This document shows, piece by piece, positions 33,312-45,140 of a stretch of DNA of 64,000 bases; the stretch's first letter is position 1, and every line of letters starts with the position of its first letter. The notes under the pieces are model-generated. The model was not told where the DNA came from and ran no database searches. It was given only the letters and a program-made list of their open reading frames with translations. A program made the translations under genes and the position numbers. Source of the DNA: Cristatella mucedo (Eukaryota > Bryozoa > Phylactolaemata > Cristatellidae); contig WPIO01000129.1 in the NCBI GenBank assembly GCA_009760855.2, forward strand, positions 478,501 through 542,500, written 5' to 3'.

Positions 33312-36190
33312 TCATATAATTTAATGTAATGTATCTCCATCTGTAACTCCACAAAGTCATAAAGACCATGAGGTTGTTATGCAGGAGAGTTTTGTATAGT
33401 GAACTCACAGCCTAAGCGGCTTTCGGTACGCATTCGGTAGCCAACAGACTTCGTCTCACGCAACAAAGAGAAAGTGGGAAGCATAGCAGAGTCAGGAGAG
33501 CAGTTGAGGTAGTGAGTAGCATAGAAGTAGCAGCTCAGGAACGCTGAAAAGGATGTGCCATAGTCGGCAGTAGGAGAGTAGTTATCGTTGCGTAAGAATT
33601 GTGGAAGCAAGTGCCACAGTCTAGGACATGCAGAGCTCAAGCTTCTGTCGCCAACGGTCTTTAGGCAGAGAAATGGGACAGCTAATTTATTGTCCACACA
33701 GGACCTGAGGGCGCGAACAGGCTGAAACTGGTGCAGCAGTTCAGCTATGTACGAATGAACCAAGCCGTGGCGGGCCTTGTGGGTCAGCGTAAGAACCTTG
33801 CTCTGAATCCGTTGGTCAACCGGCATCCATCTTAGCTCTTTTAGCAAAGGAGACGCGTACTCAAACTTCTGGGAGTTGAAGACTAGCCTTGCAGCCATAT
33901 TCATAGTCAGCTGCAGTGGCCTAATCGTTTTTTTGGTAGCCCAGCCAAAAGGGAATTGCAATAATCCATCCTAATCTTGAATAGGGATCAGACGTGATGG
34001 CTAGCTGCAAAAGCAGTCTTCTGAATGAAGCTTTTCAAATTGAGGCAGTTGTCGAAAACGACACCTAAATTTCGAGCACGTGGTGATGGTTGCACAACAG
34101 TATCACCTATTAGAAGAGCAAAGCCTTTTAATCCAGCGACATGCTTAGAGTGTCCTATGAGCAGAAGTTCGGTTTTATCGTCATTTAATTTCAGGAAGTT
34201 TTCCGGCATCCAGGATCGAATATCGGCAAGGCAAGCTTTCAATTTTTCAGGTGCTGCAGCATATTCCGACGGTTTGAATGGCAACTACAACTGAGTATTG
34301 TCAGCATAAAAGTGATATCCTATTCCATGGGCCTTAATAACTTTTCCCAGAGGTTGTGTATAAATGGAGAACAGCAAGGGACCAAGTACAGACCCTTGAG
34401 GGACTCCACAGGTGACCCTTCTCGCGTGTGAGACCTGACCCTCACACGACACAGATTGAACACGATCAGACTAGTACGATTTAAACCACGCCAGTGCTTC
34501 GTCTTCCAGACTGATCGTTGTTCTCAATCGTTCAAGCAGAACATCGTGATCAATGATGTCGAAGGCAGCAGACAGATCTAGCAGAGCAAGGGCAGTGACA
34601 TTCTTGTCGTCGTTACCACGTAGAATGTCATTGTTAACACGGAAGAGAGCAGTCTCAGTGGAGTGCTGCCTCTTGAATCCTGATTGAAATGAATCTGACA
34701 TTTCATTCTTTTCAATATGTTCAACCAGCTGCTTAGCAACAATTTTTTTCAAGAATCTTTGACAAGAAAGGAAGAAGGGAAACAGGGAGATAGTTTGCAA
34801 GGACCTCTGTGTCTAATCCAGGCTTTTTAAGTACGAGTCTAACGATTGCCGATTTAAAGGACTTGGGGACGACCCCTTTTCCCAGAGAAGCATTACAAAT
34901 CTTGGTTATGGTAGGGCTAAGTTGGACTGCCAGTGAAGACCACAGAGATAGAGGTATACCGTCTTCAGGAGACGAGCTCTTTTTGCTTGACCTTATTAAG
35001 GTAGCCACATCGCATGCAGAAACCTCGGAGAACCTTGTAAGGAAGGTCACAGGTTGTGGAACCGCGATTGCTTTAGTCGGAGGGGGCTTAATAGAGGCAC
35101 GAATGTGCACAATTTTTTCAGTAAAAAATGCTGAAAACTTTTCGGCAGAGTCCTTAATATCTGGGGAGTCAGACCTCTCAGCATTGGCCAGTAAATGGTT
35201 TACTGTCTTATAAATCATTTTAGGGTCCGACTCCCAGGAATTTAGCTTTCGGATGAAAAAAAGAAGCCCTGGCTTTTTTAAGCTTTGGGGTGTAAACTCG
35301 AAGGAAGTCTTTGAAATTGACTAGATCTGCATCAGACCCCGATTTCGTGAAACGACGTTCAAGCCTGTGCTTAACCCGGCGCATCTTTAGGAGATTTTTT
35401 TAGTGAATTGAAAGGAATCTCCACGACTTTGAACACGGATAGAATGAACGGGAGCATGTTTGTCAAGAGCACTTCTGAGTGTCATGTTCATTGCATCAGT
35501 GAGGGTATCGAGGGTGCCGGTCGAGTCTGAATGTAGATCAAGAAGACCTGCACCACAAACAGATTTCAAAAACTTGTCTATGTCAATGCTTTGTAAGTTA
35601 CGTCGTTTGACAAGTTCGACATTACCCTGTACGTACAAGGGAGCAGGAACAGTAAACAAGACCGAACAATGATCCGAGAGGGTCAGTGGGCACACCATAA
35701 GGTTAGTGGGGGGAGGACATCCTTAGTGATCACGAGATCTAGAATATGGCCACCGACGTGGGTGGTATGATTAACCGGTTGGACCAAACCAAAATTCTCC
35801 AGACAGTCAAGAAATGAGCGGACCTGGCTCTTGCTAGGGTGGTCAACGTGAATATTGAAGTTTCCTACAATCAGTAGCGGCCTGTCACACACAAATATTT
35901 TAGCAAGGAACTCTGAAAACTCCTCTATAAACAAGTTTAGACAACCAGAAGGAGGCCGGTATATCACAACAGCGAGAGGCATTGTCTTTGATGAAGACCT
36001 GATTGCAACCGATTCAAACGATGGCCCATGCGAAAAACTGCACATCTTATAGCCAAACTATCGCGAACAACAATTGCAACCCGCCACCAACCTTGTCAGA
36101 ACGCATGGACTGATAGAATGAGAACCCAGGTGGAGTGGTCTCAGAAATACAGCTATTGGAACAAGGTGTCATCCAAGTTTTGGTAAGCAG
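33312..36190 (-). mobile_element. LINE-B, longest copy, inactivated
   Basis: In minus-strand order: an endonuclease (EEP-type) region with VGGGLQLLFA and the GNFNIHVD motif (about 36185-35690). A linker follows, then the reverse transcriptase with KSAIVRLVLKKPG, FQSGFKRQHSTETALFRV, LLDLSAAFDIIDHDVLLERL and [16 protein letters not shown]. The C terminus has ARLVFNSQKFEYASPLLKEL and VGYRMRTESRLGCE, and the copy ends with the LINE-B 3' UTR and an ATTACATT tail. The catalytic box reads FYADNTQL followed by a stop (YADD changed to YADN, about 34290). There is another stop after AWFKSY (about 34471) and a frameshift near 34740-34800. The endonuclease N terminus is missing. The copy cannot encode active proteins. 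Confidence 0.9.
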
Positions 36191-36264
36191 AAATGCTTCA
36201 CTTTACAGCAAATGTAAAGCGCCTAGAGAGAGATTAAGTTCTCTGAGGGCGCTTTATCAAGTGA

Positions 36265-36296
<32 letters not shown>

Positions 36297-36297
36297 C
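36191..36297 (+). mobile_element. LINE-A 3' tail stub
   Basis: The clearest example of the LINE-A 3' end: AAAGCGCC, TAGAGAGAGATTAAGTTCTC, GGGCGCTTT, ATCAAGTG, then about nine ATT units. It directly abuts the truncated 5' end of LINE-B. Confidence 0.85.
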
Positions 36298-37420
36298 TAG
36301 CTTCTCCTGGACCACCTGATCGCGGACGGATAAGTAACCCCTTGGTTTTTAGCGAGCGGACTTTTAGTAGGCGGGATTTAATAGGCTGTCCAACAACTGT
36401 GCGACGGCAATGAAGTGGCCTGTATTCACGTCGGCGTGTATCCGGCCCGGCTGGCCCTTCGCATTTGAATTGGACTTTAGTAACTGTCGCCGGTCGACGT
36501 TTCAGAGTGCTGGGCCACGGCGGGTGAGCTACTACCGCAACAAGTACTACTCTGTGCTTTAAACTTACGGATCGTTGGTTTGACAGCCGAGCTGTTGTTA
36601 ACTGCCAACAGGAGCTCAGATGGTGGCTACTTGCGGCCTACTGCCAGCTAGAGATTTATAGGCAAGCCTTCCCCGCCCCCGTCTGTACAGGCTCCACCAG
36701 CTGTCTGCAGAGACCGGATCTAGCCATTCCTTTAAGAGGATTATTTCTGTACTAGAACTCTAATCTCAACATACGAGGGGAAAATGAGGGATTCACTGGG
36801 CCTGGCTATGTGCACTAGTATTCAGTAGTACTGACAGCCAGTGCAGTAGCAGCATGTTAACTGTGACCAATGACCGGATTCAGCTGCGAATGACACATAC
36901 TCTGAGAGTTAGCAGCACAGCCAGTATGCTATGGATCCAGAATTCTGTAGCATTCTAATGGAGCTTTCCTGCAAGACAAGCTGCCTCCCCCCCAAACAAC
37001 ACACAGCGTACAGCAATCGGGACGACTTGAACAGCAGCTCTGTCAAAGTGCCACTCGATCAGGATACACAGATCTCCAATCTTGATCGGTCTCCAATTTG
37101 GCAGTTGAAAATCCAGGGAACCACCTGGTGCTGGAATACATGAGCAAAGGTTCGGCTCTTGGTCAAAGACGATTTCAAGGTTGCAGGCTCAAAGTGTCAA
37201 GTGCAAGGCAGCATGGCTGACCTACCACAAAACCTCCATTTCCAACCCCATCTATGACATGCTGAATTGCTTGTCTCTAAGAAATCTTCAAGTTTTCTAG
37301 AGCTCACGGTGTGACCTACCGAGGTCAACTACTTACACAGACTTTGAGGACAAATAAGCTCAATGTACATTCATGCACCTACTCACACAATTATTCAAAG
37401 TAGACGTTCATAACATATTA
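36298..37420. other. Unassigned sequence
   Basis: No gene or recognised repeat seen. Confidence 0.4.
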
Positions 37421-37560
37421 CGATACGAAGTCTGTTGGCTACCGAATGCGTACCGAAAGCCGCTTAGGCTGTGAGTGCGCTATGCAAAACTCTCCTGCGT
37501 AACACCCACATGGTCTTTATGACTTTGTGGAGTTACTGACGGAGATACATTACATTACGA
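37421..37560 (+). mobile_element. LINE-B 3' tail stub
   Basis: Begins in the last codons (VGYRMRTESRLGCE equivalent) and carries the whole 3' UTR to GGAGATACATTACATT. Confidence 0.85.
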
Positions 37561-37616
37561 TTGAACCGCATAGGTCCACGAAAGCAGTCGGTGACAGTAT
37601 TTTTGGTACCGGATAA

Positions 37617-37715
37617 GAATAATAGTAATAATAATAACATGCTTGATGAAGTGCCCTCAGAGAACTCAATCTCTTTCTAGGCGCTTTACATTTGCTGCAA
37701 AGGAAACACGATTGA
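37617..37715 (-). mobile_element. LINE-A 3' tail stub
   Basis: The minus-strand tail with hairpin CGCC...GGGC and (ATT)n, truncated after about 100 bp. Another LINE-A tail of the same orientation starts 260 bp to the right. Confidence 0.8.
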
Positions 37716-37978
37716 ACAGACGCAGCTTAAGGTATCTACTTTTAGCTTGACACATAGTTTTCACCCTGCAGTCATCCCATAACGAAAGCTTTAGGCTAGC
37801 TGTGTGCTGTCGTGGTGGCATGGTTCCCGGCCATGCCAGGAAAGGTTCTTCGTGAAAGACAAACAAGCCAAGCGAGAGAGAGGGAGAGAGAGAGAGAATG
37901 GCAAAGCAAGGAAGAGAGGGGGAGAAAGAAAGAGAGATGGGGAAACTAAAGGATGCTGGCTGGATTTTGAAGCTTGGT

Positions 37979-39160
37979 AAATAATAATAATAATAGCGCA
38001 GTTGATAAAGCGCCCTCAGAGAACTCAATCTTACTCTAGGCACTTTAAATCTGAAAATGAAAAACGATCGAATTGTGAGTGGTATCGTGCTTGATAAACA
38101 ACACGAATAACGTGATTAGGGGTGACGTGCACAGCGTCAGCCTGCAAGTGTGGTTAGTGGCAGCATGCACAGTGTCAGCACGCATGTCAGCACGCATAAG
38201 CACATAAACGACGAATCACAAGAGACCCACTAAGTCATAAATAGTTGCTTTTTTTAAGTTCTTTTTAAGTGTGGTCAGGTCAGGGAATGTCGTGACGGAA
38301 GTCGGGAGGGAGTTCCAGGTTACAGAAGTTACAGAAGTCAAGGCGGGATGTCACAGATGCATGGACCAACTTTGACGTTGTATCCTTATCTAAACAAGCC
38401 CGAATTTAGCAATGTTAAGTAGCTGAAAGTAGGCAGACTTGATTGTGAAGCTGATGTGGTCGTCAAACGAGAGGTCACTTTGGAACATGACACCTAGATT
38501 TCGAACTGATTCAACAGGAGATGCTGGTAGAGCCAATTTTGAGCGTCAGCCTTTCCAATTTCCGAATCACACTGGGTTTGCCCATAACTAATAAGTTAGT
38601 TTTATCATCGCTTAGTTTAAGAAAAAGAAAGTGCCGTCAATGTGCAAATGTCATCAATACAAGCAGGAAGGGAGTTGAGAGAATTCGAGGTGCTCGAAAG
38701 CTGGGAGAGATCAAAGCAAAGGTACAACTGAGTGTCATCTGCATAGAAGTGAAAGCCTAGCTAGGCAATCACACCAGCAAGAGTGAGAGTATGGACCGCG
38801 AAAAGAACTGGATCTAGCACGGAGCGTTGAGGTACCCCATATTTCAGAGGTACCTTGGATGCGCTTTGTCCATTCACGTCAATACTTTGGAGTCTCCCAC
38901 TAAGATAGGACCTGAACCATTGCCGAACAGTGCCAGTGATGCCCAGGCGAGATGAGAGGCACTCTAGAAGAACTTGGGGATCGATAGTATCAAAAGCTGA
39001 TAGATAGCTTCCAGAAGATCAAGCAAAACAAGCAGAGATCCTCTACCCATGTCTGCATTCCTAAGTAGGTCGCTGTAGACCCGAAGCAATGCTGATTCTG
39101 TGGAGTGATTAGCTCTAAAGCCAGACTGGAACTTACTAGCAAGGTGTGAGGTTTCAATAT
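37979..39160 (-). mobile_element. LINE-A copy with intact YADD box
   Basis: Minus-strand order: a reverse transcriptase piece with IDTIDPQVLLECL (palm motif A downstream part), VPQRSVLDPVLFAVHTLTLA, LGFHFYADDTQLY (catalytic YADD intact, about 38735), a DDK box, then the 3' portion and the hairpin/(ATT)n tail at 37979-38045. A deletion near 38325 removes most of the C-terminal domain, joining the 3' region directly to the part before SRLDF. Frameshifts are present. Confidence 0.85.
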
Positions 39161-39345
39161 ATGAGTTGAGACAGAGACAGGGAGAGGCAGAGACAGAGAG
39201 AGACTCGCAGAGAGACAGGGGGACAGAGGCTATATGCTAGGTGCCCCTTCATTTGGACCGAGGTAAGTGGAAAGATAATAGATAGCTGGGATGCTTTGCC
39301 GAACAAGGAAATGGAGCGAACTGAAACTAATCCTTCCATTAAGAA

Positions 39346-39870
39346 TGGAACTGCTTGCTGGCCTACTGGCATGTGCAATCAGGCAATTACAGCTGGTGCA
39401 AAACTCCGCAGCTAGGCTCGTCTGTCGTGAGCATCGCAGTTGCCACATCACACCACTCCTCGCCGACCTGCACTGGCTACCAGTTAAGCAATGGATCGAC
39501 TTAAAGGTTTTGTCCTTCACTTTTAGGTCACTTTATTCTTTGACTCCAGCCTATCTCTGATATCTACTCCCCCACCAGGCCAAGCATCGTACCACCGGCT
39601 TTTCGGAATCTAACTGTTTACCAATACCTCGTACAAACCTCAAATCCTTAGGAGACTGTGCATTTAGTTCGTATGCACCCAAAGCCTGAACCCACTCCCG
39701 ACTTGAGTCACAACATCCCCTGACTTATGCACATTTTAAAATAAATTTAAAGACACGCCTATTTGGGACAGCATTTAGTGGGTCCCTGTGATTCGTCCTT
39801 CGTGTGCTTATGCGTGTTGACAATGTGCATGCAGCCACTAACCATACTTGCTGCCACTAACCACTAGTCG
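39346..39870 (+). mobile_element. LINE-A, truncated at both ends
   Basis: The plus strand encodes LLAGLLACAIRQLQLVQNSA and LLADLHWLPVKQWIDLKVLS, then the SFGDRAF and FKRNL regions out of frame. The copy stops near the ACCATACTTG region before the 3' hairpin, where a short internal duplication (CTGCCACTAACCA) occurs. Confidence 0.8.
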
Positions 39871-40018
39871 GAGCCCTCCAAAATGCATCGTCGAATGGTG
39901 GCTCAGCAGGTTTTCAGGCTGCTGGCCTTCAGCTCAAGGTGGAGCATGGAAAAATCCAGAGCCTGGATCAGGCCGACTAGGCGTTCTAATTTGGCGGTAG
40001 TAACCAAGGTTACCTGAT

Positions 40019-40160
40019 CCAATAGCCTCATCTGTAAAGCGGCACAAGATCCTTACCGGCTATCACCACCACTTGTAGCTGGCATACAAGAACGTCCACT
40101 GGAGGACTCGAACCCACGACCTGGGTCGTGAAGAGCGAGCACCATACCTCCTGGGCTGAA
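40019..40160 (-). mobile_element. SINE-1 variant with short hairpin
   Basis: Minus strand: hairpin CACGACCCAGGTCGTG (7-bp arms), box B GGTTCGAGTCC, then the SINE-1 body (CAAGTGGTGGTGATAGCC) and GATGAGGCTATTGG. Confidence 0.75.
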
Positions 40161-40769
40161 AGACCCAGGAGGTAACGGACTCGTTCAACCGAAGGGCAGC
40201 TGACCGTGAATCTCCTTACCTTTAATTACAGGGCAAAAAAGCATCGGGCTCAAAATTATCCAAACTTGCTTCCCAATTTCGGCACCAGGCCACAAATTGA
40301 AGCCACTGTTTACTGGTCGTGCCTCCAAGCCTTTTGGACCTTTGGAGGTAGAACAGCAGGGAGTGGCAGCACGAACATGTGTGAGAGCACAGCACAGCTA
40401 GCAAAGCGTTATTCCATGAGATATAGCTGAGAGTAATTGACCAGGATAGGAAGTGCTCTAACTGCCACTGTTGGCTCCTCCTCCTCCTCCTCCCCCCTAT
40501 CTATCTTGATCTTTCAAAGCATTTCTCCACTGGACAAATGCAACGCTGCGTCTGCGATGCATCCAGAAACGACTCCTCCAGCGAAACCGCTGAGTGCGTG
40601 CATAAACGTGCCTCATTCAAGGAAAGGTGTCGGCACGAAGTCGGCACCTCCGCGTGGGCATTGCACCACGTCCTACGTGAAGATCAGCTAAAACGCTCCG
40701 CTACGGCGAGCTCGATCTCGACACCCTATCCCTCAGCATTTGCACGTGCCTTTGTTTTCTCGATGCACA

Positions 40770-40975
40770 CGGACGTGCGACCGGGGTCTTAACCGAGAGG
40801 CAGGAGGTTCGTGTAGAGCGAGAGGCGCTCGCTCTACACGAACCTCGCAGGTCGCGGGTTTGTGACCTGCAGCTCTCTGCGATTCTGCTTCGCTCCGCTG
40901 CAAGCGGTGGTGATAGCCACGAAGGCTCTTCTGCCGCTCTATAGATGAGGCTGTCAAATCAGCTGACCGTATTCT
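40770..40975 (+). mobile_element. SINE-1 variant with long hairpin
   Basis: The plus-strand body matches SINE-1 (GTCGCGGGTTTGTGACC, CAAGCGGTGGTGATAGCC, GAGGCTGTCAAATCAGCTGA). The hairpin position before box B is occupied by a much longer perfect stem-loop (40804-40846). Confidence 0.7.
40804..40846. repeat. Perfect 19-bp stem, 5-base loop
   Basis: Left arm 40804-40822 (GAGGTTCGTGTAGAGCGAG), loop AGGCG, right arm 40828-40846, an exact reverse complement. Confidence 0.95.
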
Positions 40976-41574
40976 ATTTTATTTTTAGTGTAGCCTGGGA
41001 ACGCTGTGGCTTCACAAGCCTCTGCTAGCTATTCAAACCCTTCGCGATGTAAGAAGATATGGCTTTGCGATACTGCATAGAGCTTTTTATACTCGAGTAT
41101 TTAAGGATTCGCGAAACCGTAACTTAAAGCCTAATAAAACCTTGTCGAGTGTCGAGTGCAAAACAGCTAACATTTTACGCATACATGCAACGTGGCAGAT
41201 TATGTATTTAAGCGAAAAAAGTGGCCAATTTAAATCAATATATTCGAGCATTCGGACAGACTAGACGTATACATGGTTTTGATGCAGATTAGGTACATTG
41301 CTGGTTACGCAAGCGATCGTGGGTGTCACTAGGGGCACTAGAGAACAATTAAGGCTTCGTACGAAGGCCCGGAGTCTGTCCAGACTCCAAATTTTGTGTT
41401 GCACTTAAAAATCTCGGGTCGACATCACCTCAGTACTCACTGAGCTGAGCAAATGGCTGAGGTATAAATAAATGCAGCAGATAGGTTTCTATAAGTTTGA
41501 ATTGCAGGCGTATTAGCCAACGGGCCAGACGCGTCTTATCGAATTACTTATGGTGAATAAAATAAAAAATAAAA
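40976..41574. other. Unassigned sequence
   Basis: No gene or recognised repeat seen. Confidence 0.4.
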
Positions 41575-41690
41575 ATATAATTCATTTATATAGCGCCCCA
41601 AGAGAACTTAATCTCTATTCAGTCGCTTCACATATGCTTCGGGACTCGAGCCCACGACCTCAGTCAGACTCGTATCCGAGCCTGTAATTA
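41575..41690 (-). mobile_element. SINE-2
   Basis: Minus strand: GAGGTCGTGGGCTCGAGTCC, then GAAGCGACTGAATAGAGATT, AAGTTCTCTTGGGGCGCT, ATATAAATGAATTATA. The head is truncated or decayed. Confidence 0.8.
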
Positions 41691-42254
41691 CAGAGGTTGT
41701 GACTTACGGGTTCATTAAAAAATACTGCATTGATAAAAATGCGCTAAAACGCTAAATGCTGAATTCAAGTACGTGGTCGGGTACAGGTAAAACCTATCTG
41801 AAAATTTAAGTTTTACTCGTCCAACTAGGGATCGCTTGACAGACGATGTACAACGAAATATCGCGTCAAGGTTTCGCTCCTGGAACATGCCTGGCTTTAG
41901 GCTTTCCGAGCTTGCTCATGCTACGAGTATAGCCAGTATCTTCTGGCTTTGGCGGCATTGCTCGGAGAGCACGGCGTGTACATGCGGTAAAAAAGAGACG
42001 GCATAGCTCAGTGTCTAAGCTAGACAAAGCCCCATCTGCGCCGTCCTTGTGTGCCGTATGAGCTGAACGCTTGTTAGTGGCTCCACAACTTGAGCATTTC
42101 GCAGCAAACGCAACGCATGTAACGGCTGCAGACGTGTGATGGATGCTGGTGAAGCTAACACCTTGACAGACACCTGAGGAGTCATAAAAGCCGGCGTGGT
42201 GACCTTAGCGTGGCGCAGCGGCAGCATTCAATATATATTTTATATATATTATTC

Positions 42255-43135
42255 AATATATATTCATTTCCATAGCGTCCTAAGAGAATTTAATCTGTAT
42301 TCAAATTCGCATATGCCACGGGTCTCGAGCCCGCGACCTAGGCCGTTGTATACATTTGTACCCAGGCTGGTTTCGGTCGGCTGGGACCGGACGGCTATAG
42401 TGAGGGTTAGGGTCACCGGCTAGGCCGGGGTCGGACCTATGGCACGGCCGGATGTATGCGGTGACGTGAGGTCACCGGGGCTCTTGGGTACGGGAAGTTG
42501 GCCAAGTAAGTCGTGGTGTTGGAGGCTCCCGGTCTCGCCGAGTTATGCACCTGGATTCGTGCAGGCGTGCTCCGGCGATGCTGCCAAGCACGCAAGGGAA
42601 CGAGTACCCAAGGCCCGAGCGGAGCTGGATAGCTCGCTCGTTGTTGACTTGTTTTTATTCCGCTTTCCCCGTGTAGCGTGTTCGTGACCCCCCCCCCGTG
42701 TGTTTGCGTCTTTCGGTGGAAGCTTACGACTGTGGTAGTTGTCGATTCAGACTAGCCAGCAGTTACTCAGCCAGCCGGGTTTTGGACGGCGTACGCTCTT
42801 ACTGTTGGATTCGGAGTCGGTACAACGACAGGACTGCAGAAGCCGACTAACCCCAACTAACACGTTTGTTCGCGCTTGCTGCGTCGTCTTGCGCCCCCGT
42901 AGTGTACTGTGTATAGGTCCCTCCCTGTAGACTTGTTTAGTTGCTCTGTTGTTGTTGGCGCATGCGTTAATATAAAGAGGTTTAACCGGACGGCCGCTCG
43001 TCTTACCCTAGCTCGGCGGCATGGCGAGCGGCAGCGTGGCGGGGTTTGGCAGGAATTAGCCTTTGACCCCTGGAACCCGGTAACACGTTGACCTTGATCG
43101 GGGCGTACCATTGGGCCAAACCAGCGCGGCACGAT
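42255..43135 (-). mobile_element. SINE-2 split by an insertion
   Basis: The tail and box B half lies at 42255-42348 and the head (CGCTGGTTTGGCCCAATGGT, CGATCAAGGTCAACG) at 43086-43135. Removing 42349-43085 plus one CGTTG restores a normal SINE-2 order. Confidence 0.75.
42349..43085 (+). mobile_element. 737-bp insertion with 5-bp target duplication, possible solo LTR
   Basis: Flanked by CGTTG at 42344-42348 and 43086-43090, inside SINE-2. The ends can be read as TGTATAC...GTAACA, close to the TG...CA of LTRs, and a TTAATATAAAG string near 42967 resembles a promoter TATA box. There is no coding frame of note, and GC content is higher than the surroundings. Other explanations are a non-autonomous DNA element or a 5' UTR fragment of a LINE. 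Strand is arbitrary, set by the TATA-like string. Confidence 0.5.
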
Positions 43136-43199
43136 TTAAGAACGCCCATTGCTCCTTCATGAAGGACATTAAGGGTGAGCAGATTCAGCCGCCTCGCCT

Positions 43200-43310
43200 A
43201 CGTAGCGCCGGATGCGCCTCATCAGTTATCACTCCAGCCAGCAGCGGGGCAATAAAGGATTGCACACTGCATGACTCGAACCCGCGAGAGCCGGGTCGCC
43301 AAGCTTGAGT
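43200..43310 (-). mobile_element. SINE-1, decayed copy
   Basis: Minus strand: CGGCTCTCGCGGGTTCGAGT (box B), CAATCCTTTATTGCCCCGCT. The hairpin is degraded. Confidence 0.6.
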
Positions 43311-44985
43311 AACTCTCTACTTTTGGACTGAGACTGGCCAGTCCTCGTTCCTGTGTCGAGCAGCGTAATTATGCAGCTCGACACAGCTCCTCTATAGCAA
43401 GTGAGCTTGATTTTCGCCCATGTGAACACGTAGCCCCTGCAGAGCTGTCGACTATAATCGGCAGCTCTAAATCGGGATACGTGTTCAAGTCAGCAGCCGT
43501 CGCGAAAAACTCCGTAGCTATCAGTCTGTATCGCTGTTTATACGTTCTTGGCCCTAGATTAGGACAAAGCCCGTTTCTAGTTATGATAATTTGTATAAGA
43601 AAACATGATAATCTTGCGCTTTCATAATCTCTGCATGCTGACGTTTCGGAGAAGTCTAGCGAGATACGAGTGCGCCTTTGCCACCTCTACGAGGTCGAAA
43701 CCTCAGATGCGTCGGCTCAGTCAGTATTGGTGTGGCAGTTTTATCGTTCGCGTCAATGCCTGTATTGAAAGTGAAACTTATATCAGCGAAGCTATTCTCT
43801 GCCAAGCAGATGCTGCCGTTTTTTCGAGCTCCCATCGACTGATGCGCTTGTATTTGCAACTAATTTGATAGCAAGTGTAGCCAACAGGCTAGACTGTCCA
43901 AGACGATAGGCTTGGGACAAGTCGGCCATCGGGGTAAGACTAAGAATGAGTTATGAATATCAACTCACGCTCATATCCTGGGCAAATGGTTAATGAAAGC
44001 CGCCGCCGAGGTCCGTTCAGTCCCAAAGAAATTGGTAGCTAGGTGGGCTTACAGCAGTTCTACTCTCAAATGCGGTACACCTACTCAGGAATTTGCTGGC
44101 GGCTCAAAGAGACTATAGCTAGGGCTAGTGGTGCCGCGTCTAGCGTTAGAGTAATCGCCACTGCACTAACGCGATGGAGTAGAGGTCACTTGATGGCGCA
44201 CGGAGTTTAGCAGGTCAGGCATGCTGCATCGGTAGGGCGGATGCGGTCCGGTCGAGGAATTGACCTAGGACGACAGGCTACACTCGACGTGCTGGACATC
44301 AGCCGCGACCTTCCCAAAGGGGAACGCAAAGCTCGGTCATGTGAGGCAGCTTGCCTCTAGATACGACGACGAGGCGAGACAGCCGCCCTGGGAGTGGTCG
44401 GTAAAGCCGCGGGTTAAGAAGCAGCAAAATAGAACGGGTGGTCGAGTGAGACACAGCTTCTAAGATAAGTACGTTTTACCCTGACCTGCCTGGCCATGTC
44501 TGATGACGTCCAAACGTTGGCGTAGTCGCACTAGGGCTCAGTAGTTGTCACTGGCTGTAGATGGTCCATTTTAATCTGTCTATACGTAGTCGTGCGCCGT
44601 TTTACGACAATGCCGGCCAATGAATCGATGGGCTACTGGTACAGAGAAAGGAAAGAAGCAACAATTTCACGGGAGTCACGCGAGAGAGTGCACGCGAGCG
44701 TGAGGAGGAGGAGCTGACATTTGAACGTGAGCGTATGCACGCTCGCGTGGGCGGTGAGCGGACAATTGAGGGCAGTCTGCCAGTCCTCTGTCAGCAAAAA
44801 GCTCTCCATAGAGTGACTTACTTGACCTTCGCTGAAGAAAGTCATCTCTGACTTATTGTATCTTGGATTGATCTTTTGTAAGCGCCATCTTCGGTGGATA
44901 CATATAGTTTAAGCACAAGCCACCGCTTCTGCTGGCTCGCCTTAGTAAATAACGTTCTGCAGGCGTTAAAACCATCCTGACACTA
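43311..44985. other. Unassigned sequence with two small inverted repeats
   Basis: Perfect inverted repeats: CTGTGTCGAGC at 43351-43361 with 43376-43386, and CACGCGAGCGTG at 44691-44702 with 44738-44749. No gene was recognised. Confidence 0.5.
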
Positions 44986-44986
44986 T

Positions 44987-45140
44987 TGGTCCAGTGGTTA
45001 AGGTGCTCGCCCGCCCAAGGTCAAGATGAATATACTTGATGACCGAGGTCTTGGGCTCGAGCCGCGGGGCCTGTGTGCGAGTCAGCTGAATAGAGATTAA
45101 GCTTTCTGAATGAGCTATTCATAGAGAATTGTATTTTGTA
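44987..45140 (+). mobile_element. SINE-2
   Basis: Plus strand: TGGTCCAGTGGTTAAGGTGC (box A), TGATGACCGAGGTCTTGG, box B GGGCTCGAGCC, GAATAGAGATTAAGCTTTCT and a decayed tail. Confidence 0.8.
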
